64,000 bases of DNA from NCBI RefSeq assembly GCF_965201005.1, contig NZ_OZ241747.1:992001-1056000 (forward strand), given 5' to 3'. The stretch's first letter is position 1. Each line of letters begins with the position of its first letter. The DNA is from Mucilaginibacter_A sp965201005 (GTDB lineage: Bacteria; Bacteroidota; Bacteroidia; Sphingobacteriales; Sphingobacteriaceae). Below are positions 52,111-61,659 of this stretch, piece after piece. Position numbers and translations under genes: made by a program. The notes under the pieces were generated by a model. It was not told where the DNA came from, did no database searches, and saw only the letters and a list, made by a program, of their open reading frames with translations.

Positions 52111-53379
52111 TCAAATTATTCCCATCCGGTTAGAATCCAATTTTAGTAAAATAAAAATCAGGATCGTAAAACTCCACAGCGAAGAGCCGCCGTAACTAAT
52201 CAATGGCAACGGAATCCCGATTACAGGGACCAGCCCAATCGTCATGCCTACATTGATAAACACGTGGAAAAAGATGATCGAGGCCACACCGTAGCCATAA
52301 ATCCGGGAAAAGTTGGACCGCTGCCTTTCTGCAATAAAAATAATCCGGAAAAGCAAGGTCAGGTAAATTAAAATTACGGTTAAGGTACCGGCAAAGCCCC
52401 ATTCTTCGCCAACGGTACAAAAAATAAAATCGGTGCTTTGCTCAGGCACAAAAGAGAACTTGGTTTGTGTGCCTTTTAAATAACCTTTCCCCCACAATTT
52501 GCCAGAACCAATAGCAATTTTAGATTGATTAACGTTATAACCGATTCCGCGTAAATCTTTGGTAATGCCCAGCCACTCGTCTATGCGCACGGTCTGGTGT
52601 TTTTTTAAAACATGCTGATAAAGAAAATTAACACTGAATATCAATCCAACAGAAAAAACAAAACCGGCAATTACCGTGATAATCAGCGTTTGGTTTCTGC
52701 GGAAAAGATAAACCAAAATACCGGCAATAATGGTAATTATGCCGATAAAATAAAGCTGATACTGGCTGAGTAATAAAGTAAGGATAAAAAGTGCAATGGC
52801 AACACCGATGGCAATCAGGAAAAGCGGTGAAATCCCTTCGCGGTAAAGTACAAAAATGAGTGAGCAAAAAACTAAAGTAGAACCAGCATCAGGCTGCAAA
52901 ATAATCAGCAGCATGGGGAAGCCGATAATGGCTGCCGCAATCAAAAAAGAATTGGTATCTGATACCTTGATGTTTGTGCCGCTTAAATAACGCGCTAATA
53001 ATAAACAGGTTGCAAATTTGGCAAATTCGGAAGGCTGCAACCGGAAACCGCCGCCAAGTGAAATCCAGGCCTGGTTACCGCCTACGTTCCGACCTATAAC
53101 TAACACCAAGATCAGCAAAAGAACGGTGATGGAATAAACTGCGGGTGCGAGCGCGCTGAAAAAACGGCTTTCCATCAGCAAAATAATGGTTGCCAAAACA
53201 AGTGCCGAAAGAATATAGATAAACTGTTTGCCGTAGTTGGTGCTTAAATCTACAATGCTTGGGTGTTCCTCATCAAAAATAGCCGAATGAATGTTAAACC
53301 AGCCGATAATGCAAAGTGCAAGGTACAGGATCACCGTAAACCAATCTACATTAAAAAAAAAGCTGCGCTGGTTATTCAT
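52111..53379 (-). CDS. rodA: Rod shape-determining protein RodA (SEDS peptidoglycan polymerase)
   Basis: A 422-residue membrane protein with about ten helices of the SEDS family. It polymerises lipid II glycan strands in the elongasome with PBP2. Conserved QPSEFAK (about 110-116), QPDAGSTLVF (about 158-167; with the catalytic-type Asp) and a C-terminal PLISYGGSSLWS are intact. Its start overlaps the mrdA end by 8 bp, so it is translationally coupled to its partner transpeptidase. Confidence 0.93.
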   Translation of the reverse strand: MNNQRSFFFNVDWFTVILYLALCIIGWFNIHSAIFDEEHPSIVDLSTNYGKQFIYILSALVLATIILLMESRFFSALAPAVYSITVLLLILVLVIGRNVGGNQAWISLGGGFRLQPSEFAKFATCLLLARYLSGTNIKVSDTNSFLIAAAIIGFPMLLIILQPDAGSTLVFCSLIFVLYREGISPLFLIAIGVAIALFILTLLLSQYQLYFIGIITIIAGILVYLFRRNQTLIITVIAGFVFSVGLIFSVNFLYQHVLKKHQTVRIDEWLGITKDLRGIGYNVNQSKIAIGSGKLWGKGYLKGTQTKFSFVPEQSTDFIFCTVGEEWGFAGTLTVILIYLTLLFRIIFIAERQRSNFSRIYGYGVASIIFFHVFINVGMTIGLVPVIGIPLPLISYGGSSLWSFTILIFILLKLDSNRMGII

Positions 53380-55360
53380 CCGGCTTTCTTTTAGGTTGAT
53401 TGATAGCTAATTTTAGTGCAGCTGGCTTTTTACGGCCAGTATCACTTTTGATACTTTTATGATTGCTGTCTGTTGGAAACTTCTTTAAAGAATCACCTGA
53501 AATTTTTTTATTATATAATTTGGGTTTACTGCCCGGCATAGATGGCATCAGGTTGGCCTCCATATATTTTTTGGGGTTGATACCGGAAGGGCGCCGGGTG
53601 ATCGAATCACGCAAGTATTTTTCGATCATAAAAGAAGCAATCGGGGCAGCCCAGGAAGCACCCTGCCCGGCATTTTCTACCACCACCGCGATGGCAATTT
53701 TAGGATGATCGCGCGGGGCAAAAGCTACAAACACAGAGTGGTTTTCGCCATGCGGATTTTGTGCCGTGCCGGTTTTGCCGCACATTATAATGCCTGGGAT
53801 GCGGGAAGCAGCGGCCGTTCCGCGCTCTACCACTGCTTGCATCCCGTTGATAACCGGTTCATAATATTGAGAATCGATGCCAACATCAATCCGCTCTTTA
53901 AATTCAGGTTTGATCACATCTTTATCGCCTATCGCTTTAATTAAGTGCGGGCGATAATAAAAACCGCGGTTGGCGATGGTACATTCAATATTGGCCATTT
54001 GAAGTGGTGTGGCCAGTAGTTCGCCCTGGCCAATGGCCAGCGAAATAATGGTGTTTGCCCGCCAGTGATTTTTGCCGTAAACACGGTCGTAACGGGCCGG
54101 AGCAGGCACTAATCCTCTTTTTTCATTAGGCAGATCAACATCTAACTTTACCCCAAAGCCAAATTTATTTACCTTGTTTTTCCAATTCAAATAACTGGCA
54201 TCAATATTTGGAAAGCCCGGCTGACTGATAACCTTGTTAAAAACATTACAGAAATAGGTATTGCAGGAGCCTTCAATAGCGTAACTTAAATTGGTTATGC
54301 CATGATGGTGAGTGCAGCCAACCCAATGCGCACCGGCCTGGTAACCGCCCGGACAAAAAAAAGTAGTTTGCGGGGTAATGATACCTTCCTGCAAAGCAAT
54401 TAAAGCCGCTAATGGTTTAAAAGAAGAACCCGGCGGATAATAAGCTTGAATTGGGCGGATCAGCAATGGGCTGTACGGGTTTTTATACATGGCCGAAATA
54501 TTGTTGCCGCGCTCATGGCCCACCAATTCGTTCGGATCGTACGTTGGGCTGCTTACAAAAGCCAGGATTTCACCGGTAGATGGTTCGATAGCCACAATGC
54601 TGCCCACTTTGTTCTGCATCAATTTTTCGCCCAATTTTTGGATGCGGATATCCAGCGAAGAAATTAATCTTTCACCGGCAACAGCAGCGGTATCGTACCG
54701 GCCGTTCATGTATTTTCCTTTTGGTACATTGCGCGAATCTACCAGCAGGTTTTCTATCCCGCGCTGGCCGCGCAGTACACTTTCGTATGCTTTTTCTACC
54801 CCGCTAAAACCGATATAATCTCCGGGATTGTAGTAGCCATGTGATTTTTCAATGATTTTATCGTTTACCTCACTAACGTAGCCCAAAAATTGTGCTGCAA
54901 TAGAATCCGGATAGGTACGTACCGAGCGTGGCTGCACAAAAAAGCCGGGAAACTCAAATAAGTGCTCCTGGAAAGAGTTATATAATTTTGCAGACAACTG
55001 CTTTTCAAACACAGAAGCCCGGAAGTAAGAGCTTTTTTTTGCTTTTTCCCAGCGTTGATCAAAACCCTCTTTATCAATTTGTAACAGCTTGCAAAACTGC
55101 ACGGTATCAAACTCGTGTACCTGTTTGGGGATCACAAGAATATCATAAACATGCTCGTTTTGCACTAAAATTTTACCTCTTCGATCCAGGATTGCACCTC
55201 TGTCCGGATACTTTACAAACCGGCGAAGTACATTGTTTTGTGCAAAAGCCAGGTATTTATCATCTACAATCTGGATGTAAAATAAACGGCCGATCAGCAT
55301 CAGCATTACCAAAATAAAAATGCCGAGGATTACATATCGCCGCTCAAAATAACTATTCAT
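53372..55360 (-). CDS. mrdA: Penicillin-binding protein 2 (elongasome transpeptidase)
   Basis: A 662-residue class B PBP: N-terminal helix (about 9-30), a pedestal/dimerisation region (about 40-230), then a transpeptidase domain. Motifs are SxxK in PGSSFKPL (about 317-324), SxN in GSCNTYF and KTGTAQNP. A C-terminal basic, Pro-rich tail of about 60 residues follows, longer than in E. coli. It cross-links peptidoglycan during elongation with RodA. The last base abuts mreD. A one-mismatch word (53629-53640) is in the coding sequence as Ile-Ala-Ser-Phe-Met. Confidence 0.93.
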   Translation of the reverse strand: MNSYFERRYVILGIFILVMLMLIGRLFYIQIVDDKYLAFAQNNVLRRFVKYPDRGAILDRRGKILVQNEHVYDILVIPKQVHEFDTVQFCKLLQIDKEGFDQRWEKAKKSSYFRASVFEKQLSAKLYNSFQEHLFEFPGFFVQPRSVRTYPDSIAAQFLGYVSEVNDKIIEKSHGYYNPGDYIGFSGVEKAYESVLRGQRGIENLLVDSRNVPKGKYMNGRYDTAAVAGERLISSLDIRIQKLGEKLMQNKVGSIVAIEPSTGEILAFVSSPTYDPNELVGHERGNNISAMYKNPYSPLLIRPIQAYYPPGSSFKPLAALIALQEGIITPQTTFFCPGGYQAGAHWVGCTHHHGITNLSYAIEGSCNTYFCNVFNKVISQPGFPNIDASYLNWKNKVNKFGFGVKLDVDLPNEKRGLVPAPARYDRVYGKNHWRANTIISLAIGQGELLATPLQMANIECTIANRGFYYRPHLIKAIGDKDVIKPEFKERIDVGIDSQYYEPVINGMQAVVERGTAAASRIPGIIMCGKTGTAQNPHGENHSVFVAFAPRDHPKIAIAVVVENAGQGASWAAPIASFMIEKYLRDSITRRPSGINPKKYMEANLMPSMPGSKPKLYNKKISGDSLKKFPTDSNHKSIKSDTGRKKPAALKLAINQPKRKPDE

Positions 55361-55876
55361 TTAACGTACTTTCTTTTTGAAAAACATCAAGCCCGAAACC
55401 AGCATTAAAAGTACGGTAAAAACAGTACTGAAAATAACCTGTGTAGTGGTAAACAAAATTTCCGAAAGGCGGAAGGATTCCAGGTTCAGCAGGAAAAAAT
55501 GATGTAAAAACGTAAGGATCAATGCGTATAAAAAAAACCATCTGAAACCCATAATGCCCAAAGTTGGTTCCGGTTCGTTGTCGAAACCTTCTTTTTGTAC
55601 GGTTATGCTGATGAAAATGATCCGTACATAAGCCAGCAAAACGCAGGAAGCCGCATGTAAACCTGGTGTATCATAAAACGCATCAATGGTAATGCCCATT
55701 ATAAAAGCCAATATATACAGCAGGAAATTTGGAATATCGAACGGTAAAAGCAGAATAAACAGGATGTAAAAATAAGGCGTGACCACATGGTACAACGAGA
55801 TATTCTTTAGTAAAAAAACCTGGATAAAAACCAGCACAATGAAGCGCAATACATTATAAAGGATCGTCCGGCTCAT
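55361..55876 (-). CDS. mreD: Rod shape-determining protein MreD
   Basis: A 171-residue membrane protein with five or so helices. MreD sequences are poorly conserved, but the size, the position between mreC (4-bp overlap) and mrdA (0 bp), and the LLPFDIPNFLLYILAFIMG segment identify it. It links MreC and the elongasome transmembrane proteins. A sister-word near-copy, TAAAAACAGTAC, lies at 55417-55428. Confidence 0.9.
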   Translation of the reverse strand: MSRTILYNVLRFIVLVFIQVFLLKNISLYHVVTPYFYILFILLLPFDIPNFLLYILAFIMGITIDAFYDTPGLHAASCVLLAYVRIIFISITVQKEGFDNEPEPTLGIMGFRWFFLYALILTFLHHFFLLNLESFRLSEILFTTTQVIFSTVFTVLLMLVSGLMFFKKKVR

Positions 55877-56700
55877 TGCTTTTCCTGAGCCTCCAAACTC
55901 TGCTGCTCCAAAGCCAGCTTGTTTTTTACTACATAAACATACTGCAGATTGCTGAAATTGACAGACAAATTTACTTCAATACCGGTTCCGTTATTGCTGT
56001 CTTTTACATCCAGGTTGCTGATACGGCCCAACATCGTCCCGGTTGGAAAAAGAGAATATCCCGAAGTTACAACAGGTGTGCCGCGTTTAATTTTTACCTG
56101 CTTCATGTAATTTATCAGCATGGCTTTGGTTGGGTCGAGGTTGTTGTCCCAAATCAAAGAGCCAACATTGTTAGAATCGGCCAGCATTGCACTGATCCGG
56201 GTATTTTCGTGCAGTAATGATTGTACGGTTGACAAATCAGGACCTGTGTTGATAACAATACCAACCACGCCCGAACTGGAAATCACGCCCATTCCTTTGG
56301 CAATCCCGGCATTGCTGCCACGGTTGATGGTGAGGTAATTATTGCGGCGGTTAAAAGAATTGTTGATTACCCGGGCAGAAATATAGGTGTATTGCTGTTT
56401 GTAAACGGTATCAGATACTGTTTTTACCACCGAAGAATCAACATAAAAAGAAGATTTAAGCTGATTGCGCAACCGGGCGTTTTCCTGCGCCAGGCTATCA
56501 TTGGTAATGCCTAATTTAAGATAATCTGTAAGCTGATCAACCTTTAAATAGATGTTGCCCACAATTTTATTGGAAGAACTGATGAAGGTTGCCTTCTGAA
56601 AATTGTTGTTCTTGACAAAAATGGTTAAAGCAATAATTTCAAAAATAACAAACAAAAAAAATGCGTTGTACTTGGTGATAAAAATCAAGAGGTTACGCAT
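55873..56700 (-). CDS. mreC: Rod shape-determining protein MreC
   Basis: A 275-residue protein: one N-terminal helix (about 10-30), a coiled coil (about 60-95), then the beta-domain pair of MreC with NRGSNAGIAKGMGVISSSGVVG (about 128-149). It activates PBP2 in the periplasm and binds MreB's membrane partners. The gene lies 90 bp after mreB and overlaps mreD by 4 bp (ATGA). Sister word ATACTGTTTTTA at 56415-56426 lies in the coding sequence as Val-Lys-Thr-Val. Confidence 0.93.
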   Translation of the reverse strand: MRNLLIFITKYNAFFLFVIFEIIALTIFVKNNNFQKATFISSSNKIVGNIYLKVDQLTDYLKLGITNDSLAQENARLRNQLKSSFYVDSSVVKTVSDTVYKQQYTYISARVINNSFNRRNNYLTINRGSNAGIAKGMGVISSSGVVGIVINTGPDLSTVQSLLHENTRISAMLADSNNVGSLIWDNNLDPTKAMLINYMKQVKIKRGTPVVTSGYSLFPTGTMLGRISNLDVKDSNNGTGIEVNLSVNFSNLQYVYVVKNKLALEQQSLEAQEKQ

Positions 56701-56790
56701 GGAAAGCTGAATTTTGAGTTTTAAGTTGTACGTTTTAAGTGGAACGTAAGCCGGAACTTATTACTTAAAACGCAAAACTCAATACTTCTT

Positions 56791-57813
56791 TTACTGCATT
56801 AAAAATTTAAAAGTACCAATGTTTTTCAGGGCAGTCCCGGTGCCGCGCACTACGGCCCGCAATGGATCTTCTGCCACATGAACCGGCAGTTTGGTTTTGG
56901 CAGCTACACGTTTATCCAAGCCGCGTAGCAATGCGCCGCCGCCGGTTAAATAAATGCCGGTTTGATAAATATCTGCCGAAAGTTCCGGCGGCGTAATTTC
57001 TAAAGCTTTTAAAATTGCTTCTTCGATTTTTGAAATTGATTTATCCAGGCAATGGGCAATCTCGGTATAAGAAACGGTAATTTGTTTTGGAACGCCCGTC
57101 ATCAGATCACGGCCCTGAACAGCGAAATCTGCCGGCGGGTCAACCAGTTCGGGCAAAGCGGCACCTACTTCAATTTTGATTTTTTCCGCAGTACGGTCAC
57201 CAATCATGATGTTGTGCTGGCGGCGGATATATTGTACAATGTCCGAATCGAAATTATCACCGGCCACACGGATGGATTGATCGCAAACAATCCCCGAAAG
57301 GGCAATAACTGCAATTTCGGTTGTGCCGCCGCCAATATCGATAATCATGTTGCCCATCGGTTCCTCCACGTCGATACCGATTCCAACAGCTGCCGCCATC
57401 GGTTCGTAAATCAGATATACTTCTTTTGCACCTGCAATTTCGGCAGAATCCCGAACGGCGCGTTTTTCTACTTCAGTAATGCCGGAAGGGATGCAAATCA
57501 CCATCCGCAGCGAAGGGAAAAACCAGCCTTTACCTTTATTGATCATCTTGATCATGCCGCGGATCATGTGTTCCGAAGCATTAAAATCAGCAATTACACC
57601 ATCTTTCAGCGGGCGCACGGTGCGGATATTATCGTGGGTTTTGCCTTCCATTTGCATGGCCTGGCGCCCGATGGCTATAATTTTATTGGTTGTCCGGTCA
57701 AAAGCAACGATGGAAGGTTCGTCCACCACTACTTTATCGTTATGTATAATCAGGGTATTTGCAGTGCCCAAATCAATGGCAATTTCCTGCGTAAAAAAGT
57801 TAAATAGACCCAT
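56791..57813 (-). CDS. mreB: Rod shape-determining actin MreB
   Basis: A 340-residue bacterial actin. The phosphate-1 loop AIDLGTANTLI (about 13-23), IDIGGGTTEIAV (phosphate 2) and the adenosine loop GGGALLRGLD are intact. It forms short filaments that position the elongasome. The stop codon TAA lies inside a near word, ATACTTCTTTTA (56782-56793). A second degenerate word, ATACTTCTTTTG, is at 57417 in the coding sequence. Its start lies 83 bp after the purH end; a separate promoter in that gap is likely. Confidence 0.95.
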   Translation of the reverse strand: MGLFNFFTQEIAIDLGTANTLIIHNDKVVVDEPSIVAFDRTTNKIIAIGRQAMQMEGKTHDNIRTVRPLKDGVIADFNASEHMIRGMIKMINKGKGWFFPSLRMVICIPSGITEVEKRAVRDSAEIAGAKEVYLIYEPMAAAVGIGIDVEEPMGNMIIDIGGGTTEIAVIALSGIVCDQSIRVAGDNFDSDIVQYIRRQHNIMIGDRTAEKIKIEVGAALPELVDPPADFAVQGRDLMTGVPKQITVSYTEIAHCLDKSISKIEEAILKALEITPPELSADIYQTGIYLTGGGALLRGLDKRVAAKTKLPVHVAEDPLRAVVRGTGTALKNIGTFKFLMQ

Positions 57814-57896
57814 TTGGTTTCATGTCAGAATTAGCTGCAAATTTTACGAAAAATTGTTCTATAAAAGAATTAACCGAACAGATTTATCGCGGAGTA

Positions 57897-59423
57897 TCAA
57901 TGTTTAAAATGGCGCACGCCGGTGGTAACCATCACAATGTTTTTCTGGTCGGCCATTTGGATCGAATCCTGATCTTTAATAGAACCGCCCGGCTGCACAA
58001 CGGCTGTAATCCCGGCATCGGCAGCAATTTCCACACAATCATTAAAAGGGAAAAACGCATCCGAAGCCATCACAGAACCTTGCACCTCAAAACCAAAACT
58101 TTCGGCCTTTGCCAAAGCCTGTTTCAAGGCATCCACGCGGGAAGTTTGGCCAACACCACTGGCCACCAAGATACTGTTTTTAGCCAGTACAATTGTGTTT
58201 GATTTGGTGTGCTTTACAATTTTATTGGCGAAAAACAAATCTTTCAGTTCCTGCTCCGTTGGTTGTTTTTGGGTAACGGTTTGCATCTGTGCCGGGCCTT
58301 CAATTACGCTGTCTTTCTCCTGTTCGATCACGCCGTTTAAAAGCGTTTTGAACAGTTTTACAGGAAGTTCTGTTGGTTTCCGCCTTAAAATAATGCGGTT
58401 TTTTTTGGAAGTTAAGATAGAGACCGCTTCTTCACTGTAAGATGGCGCAATCAAAACTTCAAAAAAAAGCTTGCTGATTTCCGTTGCCGTTGCCCCGTCA
58501 ATTTCTCCATTGGCAATAATTACGCCGCCAAATGCCGAAACCGCATCGCAGGCCAGCGCGTCTGTCCAGGATTGCAAAATGCTGTTTTTACTGGCAATTC
58601 CGCAGGCGTTGGTATGTTTTAAAATGGCAACTGTCGTTTCATCAAACTCATCAATCAAAGCAACGGCCGCATCTACATCAACCAAATTATTGTACGATAA
58701 TTCTTTACCGCCCAATTTGTCAAAAAGGTGATCCAATTCCCCATAAAAAACACCTTTTTGGTGCGGGTTTTCGCCATAACGCAGCGTTTGCGCCTGTTCA
58801 ATGCTTTGTTTAAATATGTCTTCGGGTTCTTCCTGATTAAAATAATCAAAAATTGCAGTGTCGTAATGTGAGGAAACATGGAAACCTTTTTTCGCAAAAT
58901 GCCTTCGCTGTTCCAAAGTTGTTTCGCCGTTTTGTGTTTTCAGGATATTTTTCAGTTCGGGATAATCATTTTTAGATGCTAAAAGAAGCACATCCTGAAA
59001 GTTTTTTGCTGCTGCGCGGATCAGCGATATTCCTCCAATATCAATTTTTTCGATGATGTCGGCCTCAGCAGCACCGGATTTTACCGTTTCTTCAAAAGGA
59101 TATAAATCCACAATCACCAGATCTATCTCTGGGATTTCATATTCCGTTAGCTGCTGCTGGTCGACTTCATTTCCGCGCCGGTTCAAAATACCGCCAAATA
59201 TTTTGGGGTGCAATGTTTTTACGCGGCCACCCAAAATAGAAGGATAAGAAGTTAAATCTTCCACCGGGATCACTTCAACACCCAGGTTTTTAATGAAAGT
59301 TTCTGTGCCGCCGGTAGAATAAATGTTAATGCCCAGCCGCTTCAATTCCTGTATAATCGGTTCTAAATTATCTTTATAATAAACAGAAATTAAAGCATTT
59401 TTAATTTTAGCGGGCTGGCTCAT
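57897..59423 (-). CDS. purH: Bifunctional AICAR transformylase/IMP cyclohydrolase
   Basis: A 508-residue enzyme that performs the last two steps of purine biosynthesis. The N-terminal MGS-like cyclohydrolase domain (about 1-190; ISVYYKD, STGGT, GGRVKTLHPKIFGGIL) precedes the AICAR transformylase domain with LKHTNACGIA (about 265-274), the Lys-His catalytic pair. Complete length. A one-mismatch repeat word (58980-58991, TAAAAGAAGCAC) is in the coding sequence as Val-Leu-Leu-Leu-Ala-Ser. The gene is near, but not necessarily in one transcript with, mreB. Confidence 0.95.
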   Translation of the reverse strand: MSQPAKIKNALISVYYKDNLEPIIQELKRLGINIYSTGGTETFIKNLGVEVIPVEDLTSYPSILGGRVKTLHPKIFGGILNRRGNEVDQQQLTEYEIPEIDLVIVDLYPFEETVKSGAAEADIIEKIDIGGISLIRAAAKNFQDVLLLASKNDYPELKNILKTQNGETTLEQRRHFAKKGFHVSSHYDTAIFDYFNQEEPEDIFKQSIEQAQTLRYGENPHQKGVFYGELDHLFDKLGGKELSYNNLVDVDAAVALIDEFDETTVAILKHTNACGIASKNSILQSWTDALACDAVSAFGGVIIANGEIDGATATEISKLFFEVLIAPSYSEEAVSILTSKKNRIILRRKPTELPVKLFKTLLNGVIEQEKDSVIEGPAQMQTVTQKQPTEQELKDLFFANKIVKHTKSNTIVLAKNSILVASGVGQTSRVDALKQALAKAESFGFEVQGSVMASDAFFPFNDCVEIAADAGITAVVQPGGSIKDQDSIQMADQKNIVMVTTGVRHFKH

Positions 59424-59469
59424 ACATAGTGTAAATTAAGCCGCAAAGGTAAAAAAATAATGATTTTGG

Positions 59470-59499
59470 ATACTGTTTTTATAGGGATAAAAGAAGTAG
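59470..59499. repeat. Compact hybrid repeat pair
   Basis: The sister word ATACTGTTTTTA (59470-59481) and the main-word variant TAAAAGAAGTAG (59488-59499) are separated by only six bases. It lies between the divergent purH and lipoprotein genes. Confidence 0.75.
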
Positions 59500-59588
59500 C
59501 GGAATTTTGTCCAAAATTATTACTTTTAGAAATTAGTCAATCGCAGCGTTTTACTTTTAACGTTCGTATCTACTTTAAAAACTGATTT

Positions 59589-60005
59589 ATGAAAAGCAGG
59601 ATTAAATATTGTTTGATGGCCTTAATTGTTTTCGTTTGTTCATGCAAAAAAGAAAGTAGTAACAATGCTTTGATCGGAAAATGGAAACTTGCTGAATCTT
59701 ATGTAGGCACGGGTTCCGGTAACACTGATAAATGGATGCCAGTCGATCCAAAAAGTAATTTAGATGTGCAGTTTTATAAAGATGGAAATTTAGGCGGAAA
59801 CAGTTATCCCATCTACAAAAGTTATAGTATTAAAGACAATAAGATCGTAACTTTTTATAAGCCCGACGGAACTTACGAAGATTTTACTTACACAATTGCA
59901 AACAATTCACTTACACTTAGCCCTGCAGGACCAATAGTTTGTGTTGAAGGCTGTGCTTATCGTTATGTTAACGTTAATAATTCATTAAGACAACTTCTTC
60001 CGTAA
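59589..60005 (+). CDS. Small lipocalin-like lipoprotein
   Basis: A 138-residue lipoprotein. The N-terminal helix ends in FVCSC19, a lipobox, followed by KKES. The body is beta-rich with LIGKWKLAESYVG near 31-43, the opening strand of lipocalin-like (DUF4595/lipocalin_4-type) proteins of Bacteroidota. It is anchored in a membrane facing the periplasm or outside. Ligand and function unknown. It converges with purN across a hairpin. Confidence 0.7.
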   Translation: MKSRIKYCLMALIVFVCSCKKESSNNALIGKWKLAESYVGTGSGNTDKWMPVDPKSNLDVQFYKDGNLGGNSYPIYKSYSIKDNKIVTFYKPDGTYEDFTYTIANNSLTLSPAGPIVCVEGCAYRYVNVNNSLRQLLP

Positions 60006-60024
60006 ACTGTTGATAAAGGTTTCG

Positions 60025-60054
60025 ATACTGTTTTTACCCTTATAAAAACAGTAT
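60025..60054. terminator. Perfect 12-bp palindrome between convergent genes
   Basis: ATACTGTTTTTA, six bases, TAAAAACAGTAT: a perfect inverted repeat of the sister word. It lies 20 bp after the lipoprotein stop and 4 bp before the purN stop, so it may end both transcripts. No T run follows. Confidence 0.65.
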
Positions 60055-60058
60055 CAAC

Positions 60059-60661
60059 CTACTTTAATTTCCTCAAAACCTGCTCAATAACTTTTGGATA
60101 ATGCTGATGCTCCAACTGCTGGATTTTGAAACGGATGTTTTCCAGTTGATCTTGTGGCTCAATTTTGAAACGAAACTGCTGGATCATTTCGCCTTCATCA
60201 AAATGCGCGTTTACGAAATGGATGCTGATGCCGGATTCTTTTTCCCGCGCAGCCAGAACCGCCCGGTGGATATGATCGCCATACATGCCTTTTCCGCCAT
60301 AATTTGGTAATAATGCCGGATGGATATTGATGATTTTATTAGGAAAAGCCTGAAGCAGATTTTGCGGGACCAGCCATAAAAAACCGGCCAGCACAACCAA
60401 ATCAATGTTTAGTTTTTGCAGGATTTTTACCACTTCATCACTTTGATAAAATGCTTTTCGGTTAAAAATATGCGTTGGCGTTTCAAAGTTATCGGCCCGC
60501 TGCAAAACGTAAGCATCTGGGTTGTTGGTCAAAACCAGGCTCACTTCAGCCAGATCATTCCGCTTAAAATATTCCATGATTTTTTGCGCGTTGGAACCGG
60601 AACCGGAAGCAAAAATGGCAATCCGTTTTTTAGGGCTTGAAGCAGGCAGCGGTGCAGACAT
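60059..60661 (-). CDS. purN: Phosphoribosylglycinamide formyltransferase
   Basis: A 200-residue folate enzyme of purine biosynthesis. The N-terminal FASGSGSNAQ (about 17-26) binds the GAR phosphate. The central LAGFLWLVP and INIHPALLPNYGGKGMYG (about 111-128) give the catalytic Asn-His pair, and SGISIHFV plus DEGEMI near 145-165 give the Asp. Complete length. It lies 3.5 kb from purH, with unrelated genes between. Confidence 0.93.
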   Translation of the reverse strand: MSAPLPASSPKKRIAIFASGSGSNAQKIMEYFKRNDLAEVSLVLTNNPDAYVLQRADNFETPTHIFNRKAFYQSDEVVKILQKLNIDLVVLAGFLWLVPQNLLQAFPNKIINIHPALLPNYGGKGMYGDHIHRAVLAAREKESGISIHFVNAHFDEGEMIQQFRFKIEPQDQLENIRFKIQQLEHQHYPKVIEQVLRKLK

Positions 60662-60692
60662 TTAAAATAATTTTACATCAACCAATTGATTT

Positions 60693-61181
60693 TCAATGGA
60701 TAAAACCATAACGAAACACGATGACCGAATCAGTGATTTTGTGTATGGTGTTGATATCGCCGGCATCAAAAATCAGCGAATACTGGCCTAAATTGATAAT
60801 CCGGGCAACGTTTTGTTTTGAAGGATTATTTGCAGTTGCCGTGGTAACAGAAATGACCGAATTTAAGTTCAGGTACAAATAATCCGGTGTAAAAGACCAT
60901 GCCGAATTTAAACTTCCGTTGGCGCAACTGTAGTTTTGGTAAGTATATTTTCCGTTGTTGTTAAAGTTTAGCGTTTGGCTTAATTTACAGTTGCTTTCCA
61001 GCGTGTCGGTTTTTACCAGCGCGTTGTTTACGTACGCCAAACGCTGTTTTAAGGCCAGTTTCCAGGGCTGCCGTGTTAAAAAATCTTTGATCGATACCAG
61101 ATCGTTTTTTTTGCACGAATTAATCGCGAAGCAAACCAGCAGCAGTATCGGTAAAAAAAATATTTTTGGCCTTTTGATCAT
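60693..61181 (-). CDS. Small lipoprotein of lipocalin-like type
   Basis: A 162-residue lipoprotein begun at ATG 61181 (the frame also runs 10 codons upstream). Lipobox AINSC23 is followed by KKND. The body is beta-rich (TLNFNNNGKYTYQNYS, LYLNLN), similar in layout to the lipoprotein at 59589 but not obviously a duplicate. Two such genes around purN suggest a lineage-specific family. Function unknown. Confidence 0.65.
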   Translation of the reverse strand: MIKRPKIFFLPILLLVCFAINSCKKNDLVSIKDFLTRQPWKLALKQRLAYVNNALVKTDTLESNCKLSQTLNFNNNGKYTYQNYSCANGSLNSAWSFTPDYLYLNLNSVISVTTATANNPSKQNVARIINLGQYSLIFDAGDINTIHKITDSVIVFRYGFIH

Positions 61182-61223
61182 AAACAACTTCAAAACTACA
61201 CAAAAAAACAATGATGCGGTTTG

Positions 61224-61235
61224 ATGCTGTTTTTA
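61224..61235. repeat. Single copy of sister word ATGCTGTTTTTA
   Basis: It lies between the lipoprotein and receiver genes. No inverted partner is nearby. Confidence 0.6.
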
Positions 61236-61252
61236 CCTATGTAAATTCAGGC

Positions 61253-61633
61253 TCAGGCCAAAATCTCCAATAGTTTTGTTTTGAAAATCGGTTTGCTGAT
61301 AAACTCTTTTACCAGCGGATTTTGCCGGGCTCGCAGCAGATCTTCTTCCCAAATAGAAGAACTGACCAGATAAATGCTGCTGTTTTTTTTGGGCTGAATA
61401 GCTGCAAACTGGCTTAAAAACTGCCAGCCGTTGATAACAGGCATGTTTAAATCCAGCAGTACAATATCCGGCCAGGCAGATGCTTCTTTTATCAGCATAA
61501 AATCAAGCGCGTGCCGGCCGTTTTCAAAAAACATAAACGGGTTTGGTATCTGCCAGGAAACGAGCAGGTTTTTAAACGCGTTGGTGTAAATCGGGTCGTC
61601 ATCAACCAGGGCAACAGTTTTTAAAGGCAGCAT
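61253..61633 (-). CDS. Single-domain response regulator (CheY-like)
   Basis: A 126-residue receiver without output domain. The acidic pocket is D11-D12-D13, the phospho-acceptor is D61 in LLDLNMPV, a Ser replaces Thr in the YLVSSSIW strand, and the C-terminal Lys lies in FISKPI. It follows the PAS-DHp gene by 26 bp on the same strand, so the two proteins probably interact. An exact repeat word (61480-61491), followed by TCAGCATAAAATC, lies in the coding sequence as Ile-Lys-Glu-Ala. Confidence 0.9.
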   Translation of the reverse strand: MLPLKTVALVDDDPIYTNAFKNLLVSWQIPNPFMFFENGRHALDFMLIKEASAWPDIVLLDLNMPVINGWQFLSQFAAIQPKKNSSIYLVSSSIWEEDLLRARQNPLVKEFISKPIFKTKLLEILA

Positions 61634-61646
61634 AAATTTAGGTCGA

Positions 61647-61658
61647 TAAAAACAGTAT
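61647..61658. repeat. Single copy of sister word TAAAAACAGTAT
   Basis: It lies in the 26-bp space between the PAS-DHp stop and the receiver start. Confidence 0.6.
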
Positions 61659-61659
61659 G

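Noticed and set aside
57052..57807. A 251-codon open frame on the plus strand
   Set aside because: It is antisense to mreB, a highly conserved gene with all motifs. The product is Cys/His/Asn-rich without homology.
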